53,757 bases of DNA, taken from assembly GCA_030696085.1 (NCBI GenBank), contig JAUYNL010000091.1, positions 1 through 53,757 of the forward strand, written 5' to 3'. The DNA comes from Luteolibacter sp. (GTDB lineage: Bacteria > Verrucomicrobiota > Verrucomicrobiia > Verrucomicrobiales > Akkermansiaceae). This document shows, piece by piece, positions 1 to 6,626 of the stretch (its first letter is position 1; each line of letters opens with the position of its first letter). The notes below the pieces were generated by a model. It made no database searches, was not told where the DNA came from, and worked only from the letters and a program-made list of their open reading frames with translations. The translations under genes were made by a program, and so were the position numbers.

Positions 1-1
1 G

Positions 2-343
2 TCGCCAAGCGGCAACCCCGAGGTGGTCGCCAAAGGAGCCGGGGTCAAAGGCAGGGTGCTTTCCCGAATGGTTTCCAAACAGTGGGAAGTGAAATCCGAA
101 TCCGATCACACGCTCACCTTCGAACGCCAGCAGTTGTCCGCTGGAAATCGGGCGGTTTTCGCAGTGGGCGGCGACATGATGGGGATTCTGGACGGTTGGA
201 ACGTGGTTTTGATCCCAGAGTCGGACAAGACCCGGGTGGTTCTCGCCTCGACCTACGTCAACACAAAGACCTACGGAAAAACCACGAACCCCGCCACCCA
301 AAAGGCCGGGGATGAATTCATTGCGACTTTGAGTGGTCTTTGA
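2..343 (+). CDS. Hypothetical protein, 5' end outside the window
   Basis: The reading frame is open from the left edge (no stop in 2-22) to a TGA at 341-343, so the gene almost certainly begins upstream of the window; a GTG at 23 is the first in-frame start candidate inside it. The visible 113 or so residues are soluble, rich in beta-strand-like alternation (for example WNVVLIPE followed by TRVVLASTYV), with no membrane segment. I do not recognise the family. It ends 24 bases before the next gene on the same strand, so the two could be cotranscribed. Confidence 0.5.
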   Translation, partial: SPSGNPEVVAKGAGVKGRVLSRMVSKQWEVKSESDHTLTFERQQLSAGNRAVFAVGGDMMGILDGWNVVLIPESDKTRVVLASTYVNTKTYGKTTNPATQKAGDEFIATLSGL

Positions 344-367
344 AATTTGATTCGGGCGTCGATTGGA

Positions 368-847
368 ATGAAGGCTTTGTTTGAAAAGATGCGTTCCGAT
401 CTTCGGGATTTTCCGACAACCGCTCGGTATCGGAATCTGAAATCTACCTACTGGAACAATCCTGCATTGATACAGCGCGACGTGAAGCCGCTTTGGGACC
501 TAAGTCGTTCATCAATTCGGTGGAATTGGGAATTGGATACGGAAGAGCAAGCAAGGTGCCACCTAATTGAAGGGGTTGAAACTCTCAGCTTGTTGCGAAA
601 GATGTACCGGACTGAAGCTTACGTTTGGCCCCGAAGCTTCAAGGAAATGGATGCGGATAAAGCGCTGACGGTTGTGAACCAATGGCTAGAGGGATTGACT
701 CTTAGTCCTCCGGTGATCGTTTATCGACAAGAGGACAACACTTGGGGGAAGCGCGACGGATTCCATCGTATGGCGGTTGCCTTGATGTGCAAACCTGTGA
801 AATTGCCGGTGTGGGTCATGGACTCCACCGATGGTTTGATAGATTGA
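368..847 (+). CDS. Small protein with a ParB/sulfiredoxin-fold-like C-terminal segment
   Basis: About 159 residues. I start it at the ATG at 368 because the in-frame TTG at 347 adds only a few unconvincing residues. The N-terminal two thirds is helical and charged and is not recognised. The C-terminal part has a strand (SPPVIVYR), then GFHRMAVALM and a final strand (VKLPVWVMD). This order resembles the GxHRxxAA box of ParB N-terminal/sulfiredoxin-fold domains, in which that box binds a nucleotide phosphate. The family link is an inference from a single motif. The gene ends 4 bases before the 3' end of the opposing tRNA gene, so it is packed tightly against it. No partner parA is visible. Confidence 0.5.
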   Translation: MKALFEKMRSDLRDFPTTARYRNLKSTYWNNPALIQRDVKPLWDLSRSSIRWNWELDTEEQARCHLIEGVETLSLLRKMYRTEAYVWPRSFKEMDADKALTVVNQWLEGLTLSPPVIVYRQEDNTWGKRDGFHRMAVALMCKPVKLPVWVMDSTDGLID

Positions 848-851
848 GAAT

Positions 852-953
852 TGGTGCCGCGGGAGGGAATTGAACCCTCGACCGACGGCTTCTTGAAGAA
901 TTCTCTAAAAAACCTCAAGCAGGCCGCCGCTCTGTCCACTGAGCTACCGCAGC
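852..953 (-). tRNA. tRNA-Arg-like gene with 26 extra bases in the anticodon loop
   Basis: On the minus strand every standard tRNA part is present. There is a 7-bp acceptor stem (GCTGCGG with CCGCGGC), a D arm (GCTC/GAGC), a 5-bp anticodon stem (GCGGC/GCCGT), a 5-base variable loop, a T arm (GAGGG/CCCTC with loop TTCAATT), discriminator A and an encoded CCA (852-854). D-loop A20, an arginine identity element, is present. The anticodon loop (890-922) is 33 bases, not 7. It contains a perfect 7-bp hairpin (CTTGAGG at 913-919 with CTTCAAG at 892-898). Removing 26 bases symmetrically leaves CTGCGAA (anticodon GCG, Arg); other excision points would give Leu or Ser anticodons, which do not suit a short variable loop. 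The gene may be a pseudo-tRNA, an interrupted tRNA or one that is processed. Confidence 0.6.
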
Positions 954-986
954 ATTCGGCTACTCTATCACATGGGTCATCTGAAG

Positions 987-1934
987 TCAAGATCCCTTTG
1001 AATTAGGCGGATAAATTCGAATATTCGTTACCTCGAATTGGCTGATAGAAAATTGTTTGGCTTCCGCTGAATCCGCGTAGGCTGTCACTTCGAACTCGGC
1101 CGGGGTTCTCCAACATTTATCATATTTCATTGGAAAATGAACGGGGATTTTTCCGTGTAGCTGCGATTTTGGGAACAAAGGGGAAGCTCCTGTGTTGTTC
1201 GCGCTTAACGTGAAATATTTCAGATCCTCATGGTCAGGATCCTTGGATAGGTAGTGTGGTTTCGGATAGAAAAGACCTTGTCCTTGAAATTGCGTAGGAG
1301 CCTTGATTTTAATCCCGAAGTGTCTGCAAAGGACATTGCTGGTGTTCTCAATGGTCCATAAGAGGTTGCTTCGCGGATTGTCGTGATCATCGTATTGCCA
1401 TAGATTCAACTTTAGTGTGACGACAACGTCCGGATTCCGCTTTCGGTTCCGGATGTCGTGAATGTGTTGGGTGCTCAGGCCTTTGAGTTTCGAACCCACA
1501 CGTTGATAGAAAATCTTGTCTCGAGCTTGATGTGGAGCGTCGGCGCTGGGTTCGATTCGAATGACAACGATGCCTCGGTTCGCGCCTTCTTCCAAAGGGA
1601 TGAGGCGGACGCCCAATCGGGATATTGGCGGATCAACAAGCGCGTGGATTTTGTCCTCCAACCATCCCTGCAAACCATTTTTTATCGAAAAATCAACTCC
1701 CTCATCCGGTTCAATGAGCTGATCTGGCTTTGGGTCGATGCAACCGATGACAAGATATCCGCCGGAATAATTTGCAAAGGCGGATATGTAGGTTGAGAGG
1801 CGATTGGAAAACCCTTCATCAGGCGTCAGCCATTTTGACTGCTTGAAGTCAAGCCACTCGGATTCCGATGCTTGCAATTGCCGGACATAATCGAGGTTCC
1901 ACTCTTGAACCGGTTTGAGTTGTGGGGCGATCAT
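987..1934 (-). CDS. AlbA_2 / Schlafen-type putative DNA- or RNA-binding protein
   Basis: About 315 residues from the ATG at 1934; an upstream in-frame start at 1970 adds 12 residues. The N-terminal half carries the AlbA_2 (divergent AAA_4, Schlafen-core) signature. An acidic stretch with ESEWLDFKQS comes first, then a helix with SAFANYSGGYLVIGC and, after about 90 residues, IVVIRIEPSADAPHQ plus a YQRVGSK-type strand. In this family the ExxxxDFK region and the SFAN..GG..xIG segment form the nucleic-acid-binding core. The last 140 or so residues are an unrecognised beta-rich extension. The gene lies between the tRNA-Arg-like gene and the GIY-YIG gene on the same strand, separated by more than 140 bases from the latter. 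AlbA_2 proteins occur as regulators and in defence loci; which applies here cannot be told. Confidence 0.75.
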   Translation of the reverse strand: MIAPQLKPVQEWNLDYVRQLQASESEWLDFKQSKWLTPDEGFSNRLSTYISAFANYSGGYLVIGCIDPKPDQLIEPDEGVDFSIKNGLQGWLEDKIHALVDPPISRLGVRLIPLEEGANRGIVVIRIEPSADAPHQARDKIFYQRVGSKLKGLSTQHIHDIRNRKRNPDVVVTLKLNLWQYDDHDNPRSNLLWTIENTSNVLCRHFGIKIKAPTQFQGQGLFYPKPHYLSKDPDHEDLKYFTLSANNTGASPLFPKSQLHGKIPVHFPMKYDKCWRTPAEFEVTAYADSAEAKQFSISQFEVTNIRIYPPNSKGS

Positions 1935-2077
1935 TGTAGAGTTTTGTAGATTACCGCCATCCAGACACACCGGAAACCGCGAGATTCTTATAGGCGACTA
2001 TGTTCGCTGGGAGTTCCGGTCAGGATGTTGAGACGATATAGTAAGTCAATCGAACTGAATTTTATCCAATTGCACGG

Positions 2078-2800
2078 TCAGGTGTAAGTGTATTTGATCG
2101 GATTGGCCGCTCCCTGTTTCCGGTAGGAATCAGGGATGCGTTTGCCAACGTAAACTTGGCGGATGTTCTCCGATGCCTCTTGACCGATGAAGCCGTATCG
2201 TCCCGGATAGGAAGTGTGGCCAGGGAAATTATTCTCAACGGCAGGCAGCCACTTAGTCACGGTAAATACCTCCACAATCAATCCGAAGCGAACTGCCAAT
2301 ACAAGCTCAGCGCGTTCTGCCTTCTTCGGACTGATCTTCCATGCATAGCGGGTGGCCTCGTAGAGTGAAACGTCGGTCGCACTCCGGTTCACGTTGATGA
2401 GTATTGCCCGATGCTTGAAGGTGGCAGAACTGGCTTGATAGCGGTTCACAATCTCCTGGGCGTGCATCGCGCCGTAATCGGCGCTGCCGGAACCATTCAC
2501 CAAATTTGTTAGGCCTGGGTAGGCGTCGATCAAAGCGGCTTCCACTTGCTGAGCAGTCTTGTCATCCATTCCGTGCCTATGGATAACGTGTGCGACTTCA
2601 AACCCGGCTGCGCGAATCTCATTGATTCGCCTGAGTTTGTCCCCTGGATCAGTCGAAACAATTTTCGCACGCACGTGAGCGAATACCCGGTCTCCTGCGC
2701 CTTTGCCAACGTAGAATGTTTCGCCGTTGCGGGGATCAATTAAACGGTACACGTATGTCTTCAGGCGGGTGGATATTTCAGGAGGGAAGGACTGGAGCAT
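2078..2800 (-). CDS. GIY-YIG domain protein (LEM-3-like)
   Basis: The core starts at about residue 13 with YVYRLIDPRNGETFYVGKG, a recognisable GIY-YIG start of the LEM-3-like type, followed by AHV and later a conserved glutamate (VEAALIDAYPG) and NLVNGSG. GIY-YIG enzymes cut DNA using the two tyrosines, an arginine and that glutamate; this suggests a nuclease but does not prove it. I choose the ATG at 2800 because the domain begins soon after it. A TTG at 2920 would extend the protein by 40 residues and overlap the TGA of the upstream gene, with AAGG nearby, so the longer form is possible. The C-terminal half (about 110 residues) is not recognised. Confidence 0.7.
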   Translation of the reverse strand: MLQSFPPEISTRLKTYVYRLIDPRNGETFYVGKGAGDRVFAHVRAKIVSTDPGDKLRRINEIRAAGFEVAHVIHRHGMDDKTAQQVEAALIDAYPGLTNLVNGSGSADYGAMHAQEIVNRYQASSATFKHRAILINVNRSATDVSLYEATRYAWKISPKKAERAELVLAVRFGLIVEVFTVTKWLPAVENNFPGHTSYPGRYGFIGQEASENIRQVYVGKRIPDSYRKQGAANPIKYTYT

Positions 2801-2916
2801 GGGAGCTATAGCGGTATTTTTGGTAATTTGATCAAATTCAAGTGAGGCCGGTTGCCTGGTATGCGTCCTAAAATCGGCCCCATTGACGGGTTTGGTTGGG
2901 TGTGAAACTGGTGGGA

Positions 2917-3201
2917 TCAAATAACCTTACGATACAGAAGGGCTTCGGCTGTAATGAGAGCTTTTTGGCGGTCAGTTGTGCCGAGGATTCGCAGCAACTC
3001 CTCGCAATAAGAAATGAGTTGCTCGACTCTTAGCTCTTCGGGTGGAATTTCGTCCCAAATTTTAAAGGTGCGAATAATCTCGGCTGTCTTGTCCTGAGCA
3101 ATCTCAATGGCTGTGTCTCGCCATATTCGAAAGATATCCTTCGAGGGGGGGGGGAGGCTGGCAACGAAGCGATCTAGGTCAAGAAGCTCGGCAATAATCA
3201 T
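2917..3201 (-). CDS. Hypothetical helical protein
   Basis: About 94 residues from the ATG at 3201; an alternative TTG at 3249 overlaps the stop of the upstream zinc-ribbon gene. The protein is predicted to be mostly helical and acidic, with no membrane segment, cysteine cluster or motif I know. It sits between the zinc-ribbon gene and the GIY-YIG gene on the same strand with little or no gap, which suggests a short operon. Function unknown. Confidence 0.5.
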   Translation of the reverse strand: MIIAELLDLDRFVASLPPPSKDIFRIWRDTAIEIAQDKTAEIIRTFKIWDEIPPEELRVEQLISYCEELLRILGTTDRQKALITAEALLYRKVI

Positions 3202-3245
3202 GGTTAAAAAAATAGGAAGGTGAAAAATGTCAGAAAGAACCGTAG

Positions 3246-3440
3246 TCAATCATCGGCGTCCTTTGCAACTGTCGCCGTGATTCCTAAGCACTTGTCACTA
3301 GCAGCGATAGTGCCGCACCTCGGGCACTCCGCTCGCTCTCGCTCGTTGGCCCTGTAGTCGCCAGCCCACTCGGTCAGGATATCAAGCAGAACTCCGCAAC
3401 CGGGACAGGTCTTTTGGGTGATTTCTTTGCTGTAGGGCAT
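3246..3440 (-). CDS. Small zinc-ribbon protein
   Basis: A 64-residue protein from an ATG at 3440. It has two CxxC knuckles, CPGCG at residues 13-17 and CPRCG at about 39-43, spaced as in a zinc ribbon, with an acidic tail. Such small proteins usually bind nucleic acid or a protein partner. It is the first gene of the apparent three-gene minus-strand group running to 2078. No closer family is recognised. Confidence 0.55.
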   Translation of the reverse strand: MPYSKEITQKTCPGCGVLLDILTEWAGDYRANERERAECPRCGTIAASDKCLGITATVAKDADD

Positions 3441-3650
3441 GGTTGTGAAGAATGATATTTATTAGGCGATTGAGGTAGGGACGCTGAATGCCGGTACCCC
3501 TTTGGAGGTCTCGATGTGCGTGTTACCGCACCGGGCTCCTCAATGCGCGCACACGGAACCAGCGCCGACGCAGAGTGCTGGAAATCAGTCCCCTTTGCAA
3601 GCAGGGAGCGTGAGACATCTGCTGCCTGCGCGATTTCGATCCGGTTTGGG
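3441..3650. other. Intergenic stretch with imperfect inverted repeats
   Basis: No convincing gene. It holds a GTGCG/CGCAC stem around 3519-3535 and GC-rich inverted sequence nearby, and on the minus strand the run GAGCCCGGTGCGGTAAC is reminiscent of sequence flanking group II intron reverse transcriptase genes. The expected domain V pairing fails in the outer stem, and no reverse transcriptase is present, so at most it is a decayed remnant. Confidence 0.2.
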
Positions 3651-4433
3651 TTACCCGTATTTTTCAGCCTTCAGAATACAGAGTTTCTGAATTTCCCCTT
3701 CGGGTTGTTCTGCGACCGCATCGAAGGGGAGGATGAGTTCGTCCACGAATCGAACGTTTCGGGGTGCCGCGTCGCCGAGAAGCACATTGTCCATGGGACG
3801 GTAGTAGGCGTTTTCCGAAATATGGATGAACCCGATTTCCCGGAAGCTTTTGGCGATTCTGGTAGCCGGAGGATTTTCCGGGTCGAGCAGGGGTTGGCTG
3901 ATCGAAAGGCGTGGCAGTCTTTCACCTTGCTCGTCCTGGGGTGGTGCCATCCCCCGGAAGGTGGTGATAGGGAGGAAGATCTCGTTTAGCAACATCCAAC
4001 GGCGCAGGTAATAGCGGTGGTCTTCGTTTCCCGTGGGGATGACCGTGGCATCAAGATACCCCGGCATCTCGGGGTAGACATTGAGCTTCATGCCGAAATT
4101 GTTTCCGTAGGTGAGTTTCACCACGGTTCCAGCACCTTCATGGATAAGGTGTTCGTCTCCTCCCCGGATGAATTCCAGGCCGTCGATGATCTGAGTCAGC
4201 TCGTCACTTTGGTCCCGGAGACTTTTCGTTGCTTCCAGGCACTCCAAGAGCTTTTCACAGTAACCGTACTGGTTTTCCTTCCTATCGACGCCTCGACAAT
4301 CTTCAGGAACTGGAAGGACGTTGGCTGTAATGTGCAAAAATGCCTTGAACCCCGCGTTTTGAGTCGCGAGAAGGGATGGTCTGTTCCTAGTGTTGCGGTT
4401 TTCACGGGAAGGGTCTGGTTCAGGGTCATACAT
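3651..4433 (-). CDS. Stand-alone protein resembling the kinase domain of polyvalent proteins
   Basis: About 260 residues from an ATG at 4433. From residue about 90 it shows, in order: GGDEHLIHEGAGTVVKLT (glycine-rich strand with a candidate ATP-binding Lys), YYLRRWMLLNEIF, LSISQPLL, a helix with REIGFIHI, then YYRPMDNVLLGDAAPRN and LILPFDAV. This order matches what I recall of the serine/threonine kinase-like domain found inside large phage and plasmid polyvalent proteins, where D..PxN and the last D would be catalytic-loop and metal-binding residues. The family assignment is from memory and untested. Here the domain stands alone, not fused. Both flanking genes on this strand are unknown or accessory. 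Confidence 0.5.
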   Translation of the reverse strand: MYDPEPDPSRENRNTRNRPSLLATQNAGFKAFLHITANVLPVPEDCRGVDRKENQYGYCEKLLECLEATKSLRDQSDELTQIIDGLEFIRGGDEHLIHEGAGTVVKLTYGNNFGMKLNVYPEMPGYLDATVIPTGNEDHRYYLRRWMLLNEIFLPITTFRGMAPPQDEQGERLPRLSISQPLLDPENPPATRIAKSFREIGFIHISENAYYRPMDNVLLGDAAPRNVRFVDELILPFDAVAEQPEGEIQKLCILKAEKYG

Positions 4434-4560
4434 TCATCCGCCGGAGTGAATCTAAGATTTCGTGACTCGCAATGCAAGTCCGTATCCCGCAAAGGAGCCG
4501 GCCTGTGGAACGGGTAACGGGTTGAGTTTCGGATTCTCCGTTTGTTTCGCCTGTTGGGTC

Positions 4561-5493
4561 CTATTCGCCCTTATTAGCCTTCTCGGGTTCCGCCTCCTTG
4601 AGGAGCGCAGGCAGGAACTTGACGATTTGGGAAATGCTGGTGTTGCGGGAATAGAGTTCTTCGCTTTTGAGATGTTCGGCGAGCTGCTTGGGTGTGGCCC
4701 AGAGCTCAGGGGTTTTCTGGATGGACTTTAACCGCATTTGTCGGATTTCGGCCTCGCTGTGCCGGGTGGTGTTGGTCCACTCGTAGTGTTTCAGGAGATT
4801 TTCGATGTCTTCGGCGCTTCGCAGGCTGTCGATTGGCTTTTTTGGCGCGACGGCGGCGAAGCGTGCGAAGTAGTGGCTTTCAATGCATTCCTTCCATCGT
4901 TGACCGATCCATTTTCCATCGTTGAGCTTCCCACAGCGCGGCCGGAATTCGATGAAGCCGGCGGTGATGTTTTTCCAACCCGAATTGTCATCCTGGAAAG
5001 ACCAGGCTACGTCCACTTTCAAGGTGACTCCGTGAAAGTAAACCGAGGAAACCACGAACCCGAGATTCGCGAGGTTTTCCGTGAGGTTGATTTCCCCGTG
5101 TGGAGGTTCCCGCCAATCGGAGCGGCTGTTTTTCGAAATTGGAACGGCTGCCCGGAAATCACGGAGGAAATCCTCCATGGCCATTCCCGGTCGCAACTGG
5201 TTGAAGATTTCCACTAGTAGGGGCGAGATGGCGACAAAGCGCCCGTAGCGGGTGGGTTTGTCGTGAATCCATTTATACATGAATTCGACCGGCCATCCAT
5301 TTTCGGGTTCTGGAAAATAGAATTCATCAAAAGTGACGAACTGCCCGTCCATGTGGGATGCATCTTTGTAGATGGGCAGTTCGAACAATAGGCCGTCGCA
5401 GACAAGTTCCATGCTGAATCCGGTATGGCGGAAGCATCCGTCCGGCATGTCTGGGTGGGTGCTCGGGATGATGAAGGGTCCGATTGTGATCAT
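4561..5493 (-). CDS. Hypothetical protein
   Basis: A 310-residue soluble protein from an ATG at 5493. It has no signal peptide, membrane segment or catalytic motif I recognise. The N-terminal two thirds is rich in aromatic residues with alternating strands; the C-terminal third (from about residue 215) is helical and charged and ends in a Lys/Glu-rich tail. It is 127 bases upstream of the kinase-like gene on the same strand. Codon use is less GC-biased than in the core genes to the right, like its neighbours. Confidence 0.5.
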   Translation of the reverse strand: MITIGPFIIPSTHPDMPDGCFRHTGFSMELVCDGLLFELPIYKDASHMDGQFVTFDEFYFPEPENGWPVEFMYKWIHDKPTRYGRFVAISPLLVEIFNQLRPGMAMEDFLRDFRAAVPISKNSRSDWREPPHGEINLTENLANLGFVVSSVYFHGVTLKVDVAWSFQDDNSGWKNITAGFIEFRPRCGKLNDGKWIGQRWKECIESHYFARFAAVAPKKPIDSLRSAEDIENLLKHYEWTNTTRHSEAEIRQMRLKSIQKTPELWATPKQLAEHLKSEELYSRNTSISQIVKFLPALLKEAEPEKANKGE

Positions 5494-5617
5494 GTGTGGT
5501 GGGCGCTATTTTCCGAACTTGCGTTCGTCAGTCAATACCTCTCCGCTGTTCTAAAGAACAAATCGCGGAGGAGATCTTGAGCCCGGTTCGTAGTCGGATC
5601 TATCAATCCTCCAGGTA

Positions 5618-6058
5618 TCAATCGAGACCACAGAGGCAATTGCCGTCACAGCCCGCTTTGATGAGGTCGAGTTCCCTCATTTTCCTGACGAAATTCGGTC
5701 CGTTGCCCGTCAGGTGAGCACCGTCGTTTCTGTCCGAGGGGTCCAGTGGACAGGCCGCCAGGATTGGAAGCACGTTGTGGTCGTTGACCATTTGGAGAAT
5801 GGCCCTACCAATTCCTTGGTGGATATATTTCGGGCCCAGGCGGTCGAGATCCAGCGCGGTGAGGAGCAAAGCTTCGTCGCCTTGGTCACCGGGTTCGAAA
5901 CGGAAAAATCCGATGTGCCCGATTTCTTCGTTTTTGGAGTTCTCTACGCTGACCCTTGTCACGTCGTCCGGATCATCCGCGGTGAGTCTGATTTTTTCCC
6001 CAGAAGGGATTTGGATGATGCGTTCTGGCCAATTGTCTTTGATTACTTTTGTTTTCAT
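5618..6058 (-). CDS. GNAT-family N-acetyltransferase
   Basis: A 146-residue protein from an ATG at 6058. Residues about 45-60 form the strand pair typical of GNAT beta2-beta3 (IGHIGFFRFEP), and motif A is seen as HQGIGRAILQMV at about 83-94, the Q/RxxGxG/A loop that binds the acetyl-CoA pyrophosphate. It then continues with a strand (ILAACP). The protein ends in a cysteine-containing tail, CDGNCLCGLD, which is not typical of the fold. The substrate cannot be predicted. It is the last gene before the intergenic repeats and tRNA-Cys. Confidence 0.65.
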   Translation of the reverse strand: MKTKVIKDNWPERIIQIPSGEKIRLTADDPDDVTRVSVENSKNEEIGHIGFFRFEPGDQGDEALLLTALDLDRLGPKYIHQGIGRAILQMVNDHNVLPILAACPLDPSDRNDGAHLTGNGPNFVRKMRELDLIKAGCDGNCLCGLD

Positions 6059-6216
6059 GAGAGGCCGATCTTATCAGAGAAATTTGGAATTCAAGGGGCC
6101 TAGGATGAAACCGAGCCGGAGTGGATACTTTCTCGTCTGAATTATTGACCAAGAAAAATCAGATTTTCGATCACCCGTTCCGGGAAATGCCCGTCTTCGG
6201 ACCCAAAAGGGGTAAA

Positions 6217-6319
6217 TACCCTCCTCTAACAGGGTATCGTTAAAGTATCGGGAAAGGTGGCAAAACGGGGCAAAATCAGGCCAAAGTTGGCAACTTTTGG
6301 CAAGACTTTCAAAGGTCTT
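6217..6319. repeat. Cluster of small palindromes and direct repeats
   Basis: Within the 300-base gap between the GNAT gene and tRNA-Cys. TACCCT/AGGGTA is an inverted repeat (6217-6222 and 6231-6236). GTATCG is repeated 11 bases apart (6234, 6245). GGCAAAA is repeated 10 bases apart (6259, 6269). Two palindromes follow back to back: CCAAAGTTG..CAACTTTTGG (6281-6300, one unpaired base) and AAGAC..GTCTT (6302-6319). No gene is seen in 6059-6358. The roughly one-turn spacing suggests protein binding. A recombination or attachment site next to the tRNA 3' end is possible but unproven. Confidence 0.35.
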
Positions 6320-6358
6320 TAATCTGCTCTAAAGTGCTGATTATCAGCGAAAAAGGCT

Positions 6359-6433
6359 TGGAGGCGGAGGAGAGAATCGAACTCTCGAATGACGGTTTTG
6401 CAAACCATTGCCTTACCACTTGGCTACTCCGCC
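6359..6433 (-). tRNA. tRNA-Cys (anticodon GCA)
   Basis: All cloverleaf arms pair on the minus strand: acceptor GGCGGAG/CTCCGCC, D arm GCC/GGC, anticodon stem ATGGT/ACCGT with loop TTGCAAA (anticodon GCA), and T arm GAGAG/CTCTC with loop TTCGATT. The discriminator is T (U73, the main Cys identity base) and CCA is encoded at 6359-6361. Its 3' end points toward the lower-GC accessory segment at the left, the usual orientation for a tRNA used as an integration target. Confidence 0.95.
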
Positions 6434-6626
6434 GTGCGCATGGCGCGGGGGACGAGTGATTAAGGGCTGGCGGGGCGGGTGTCAATGCCTGGAATTGGGA
6501 AAATCGCCCAGTCCATCGAAGCCAGGCTCATCGGAATCGCGCGGCACAGGGATTTGATTTTCCGCAGGATTTCCGAGGATCCGGGCTGGCCATGAAGGAC
6601 GGGCGGCTCCAAGCTCCGCGTGTCGG

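Noticed and set aside
852..953. Selenocysteine or archaeal-type BHB intron explanation for the odd tRNA
   Set aside because: The acceptor and D arms are of normal size and there is no long variable arm, so it is not tRNA-Sec; no bulge-helix-bulge motif is visible at the insertion borders.
1458..1796. Plus-strand open reading frame of 112 codons
   Set aside because: It lies antisense to the AlbA_2 gene and shows no protein-like features; a shadow.
4017..4517. Plus-strand open frame of 166 codons
   Set aside because: It is antisense to the kinase-like gene and lacks any recognisable motif.
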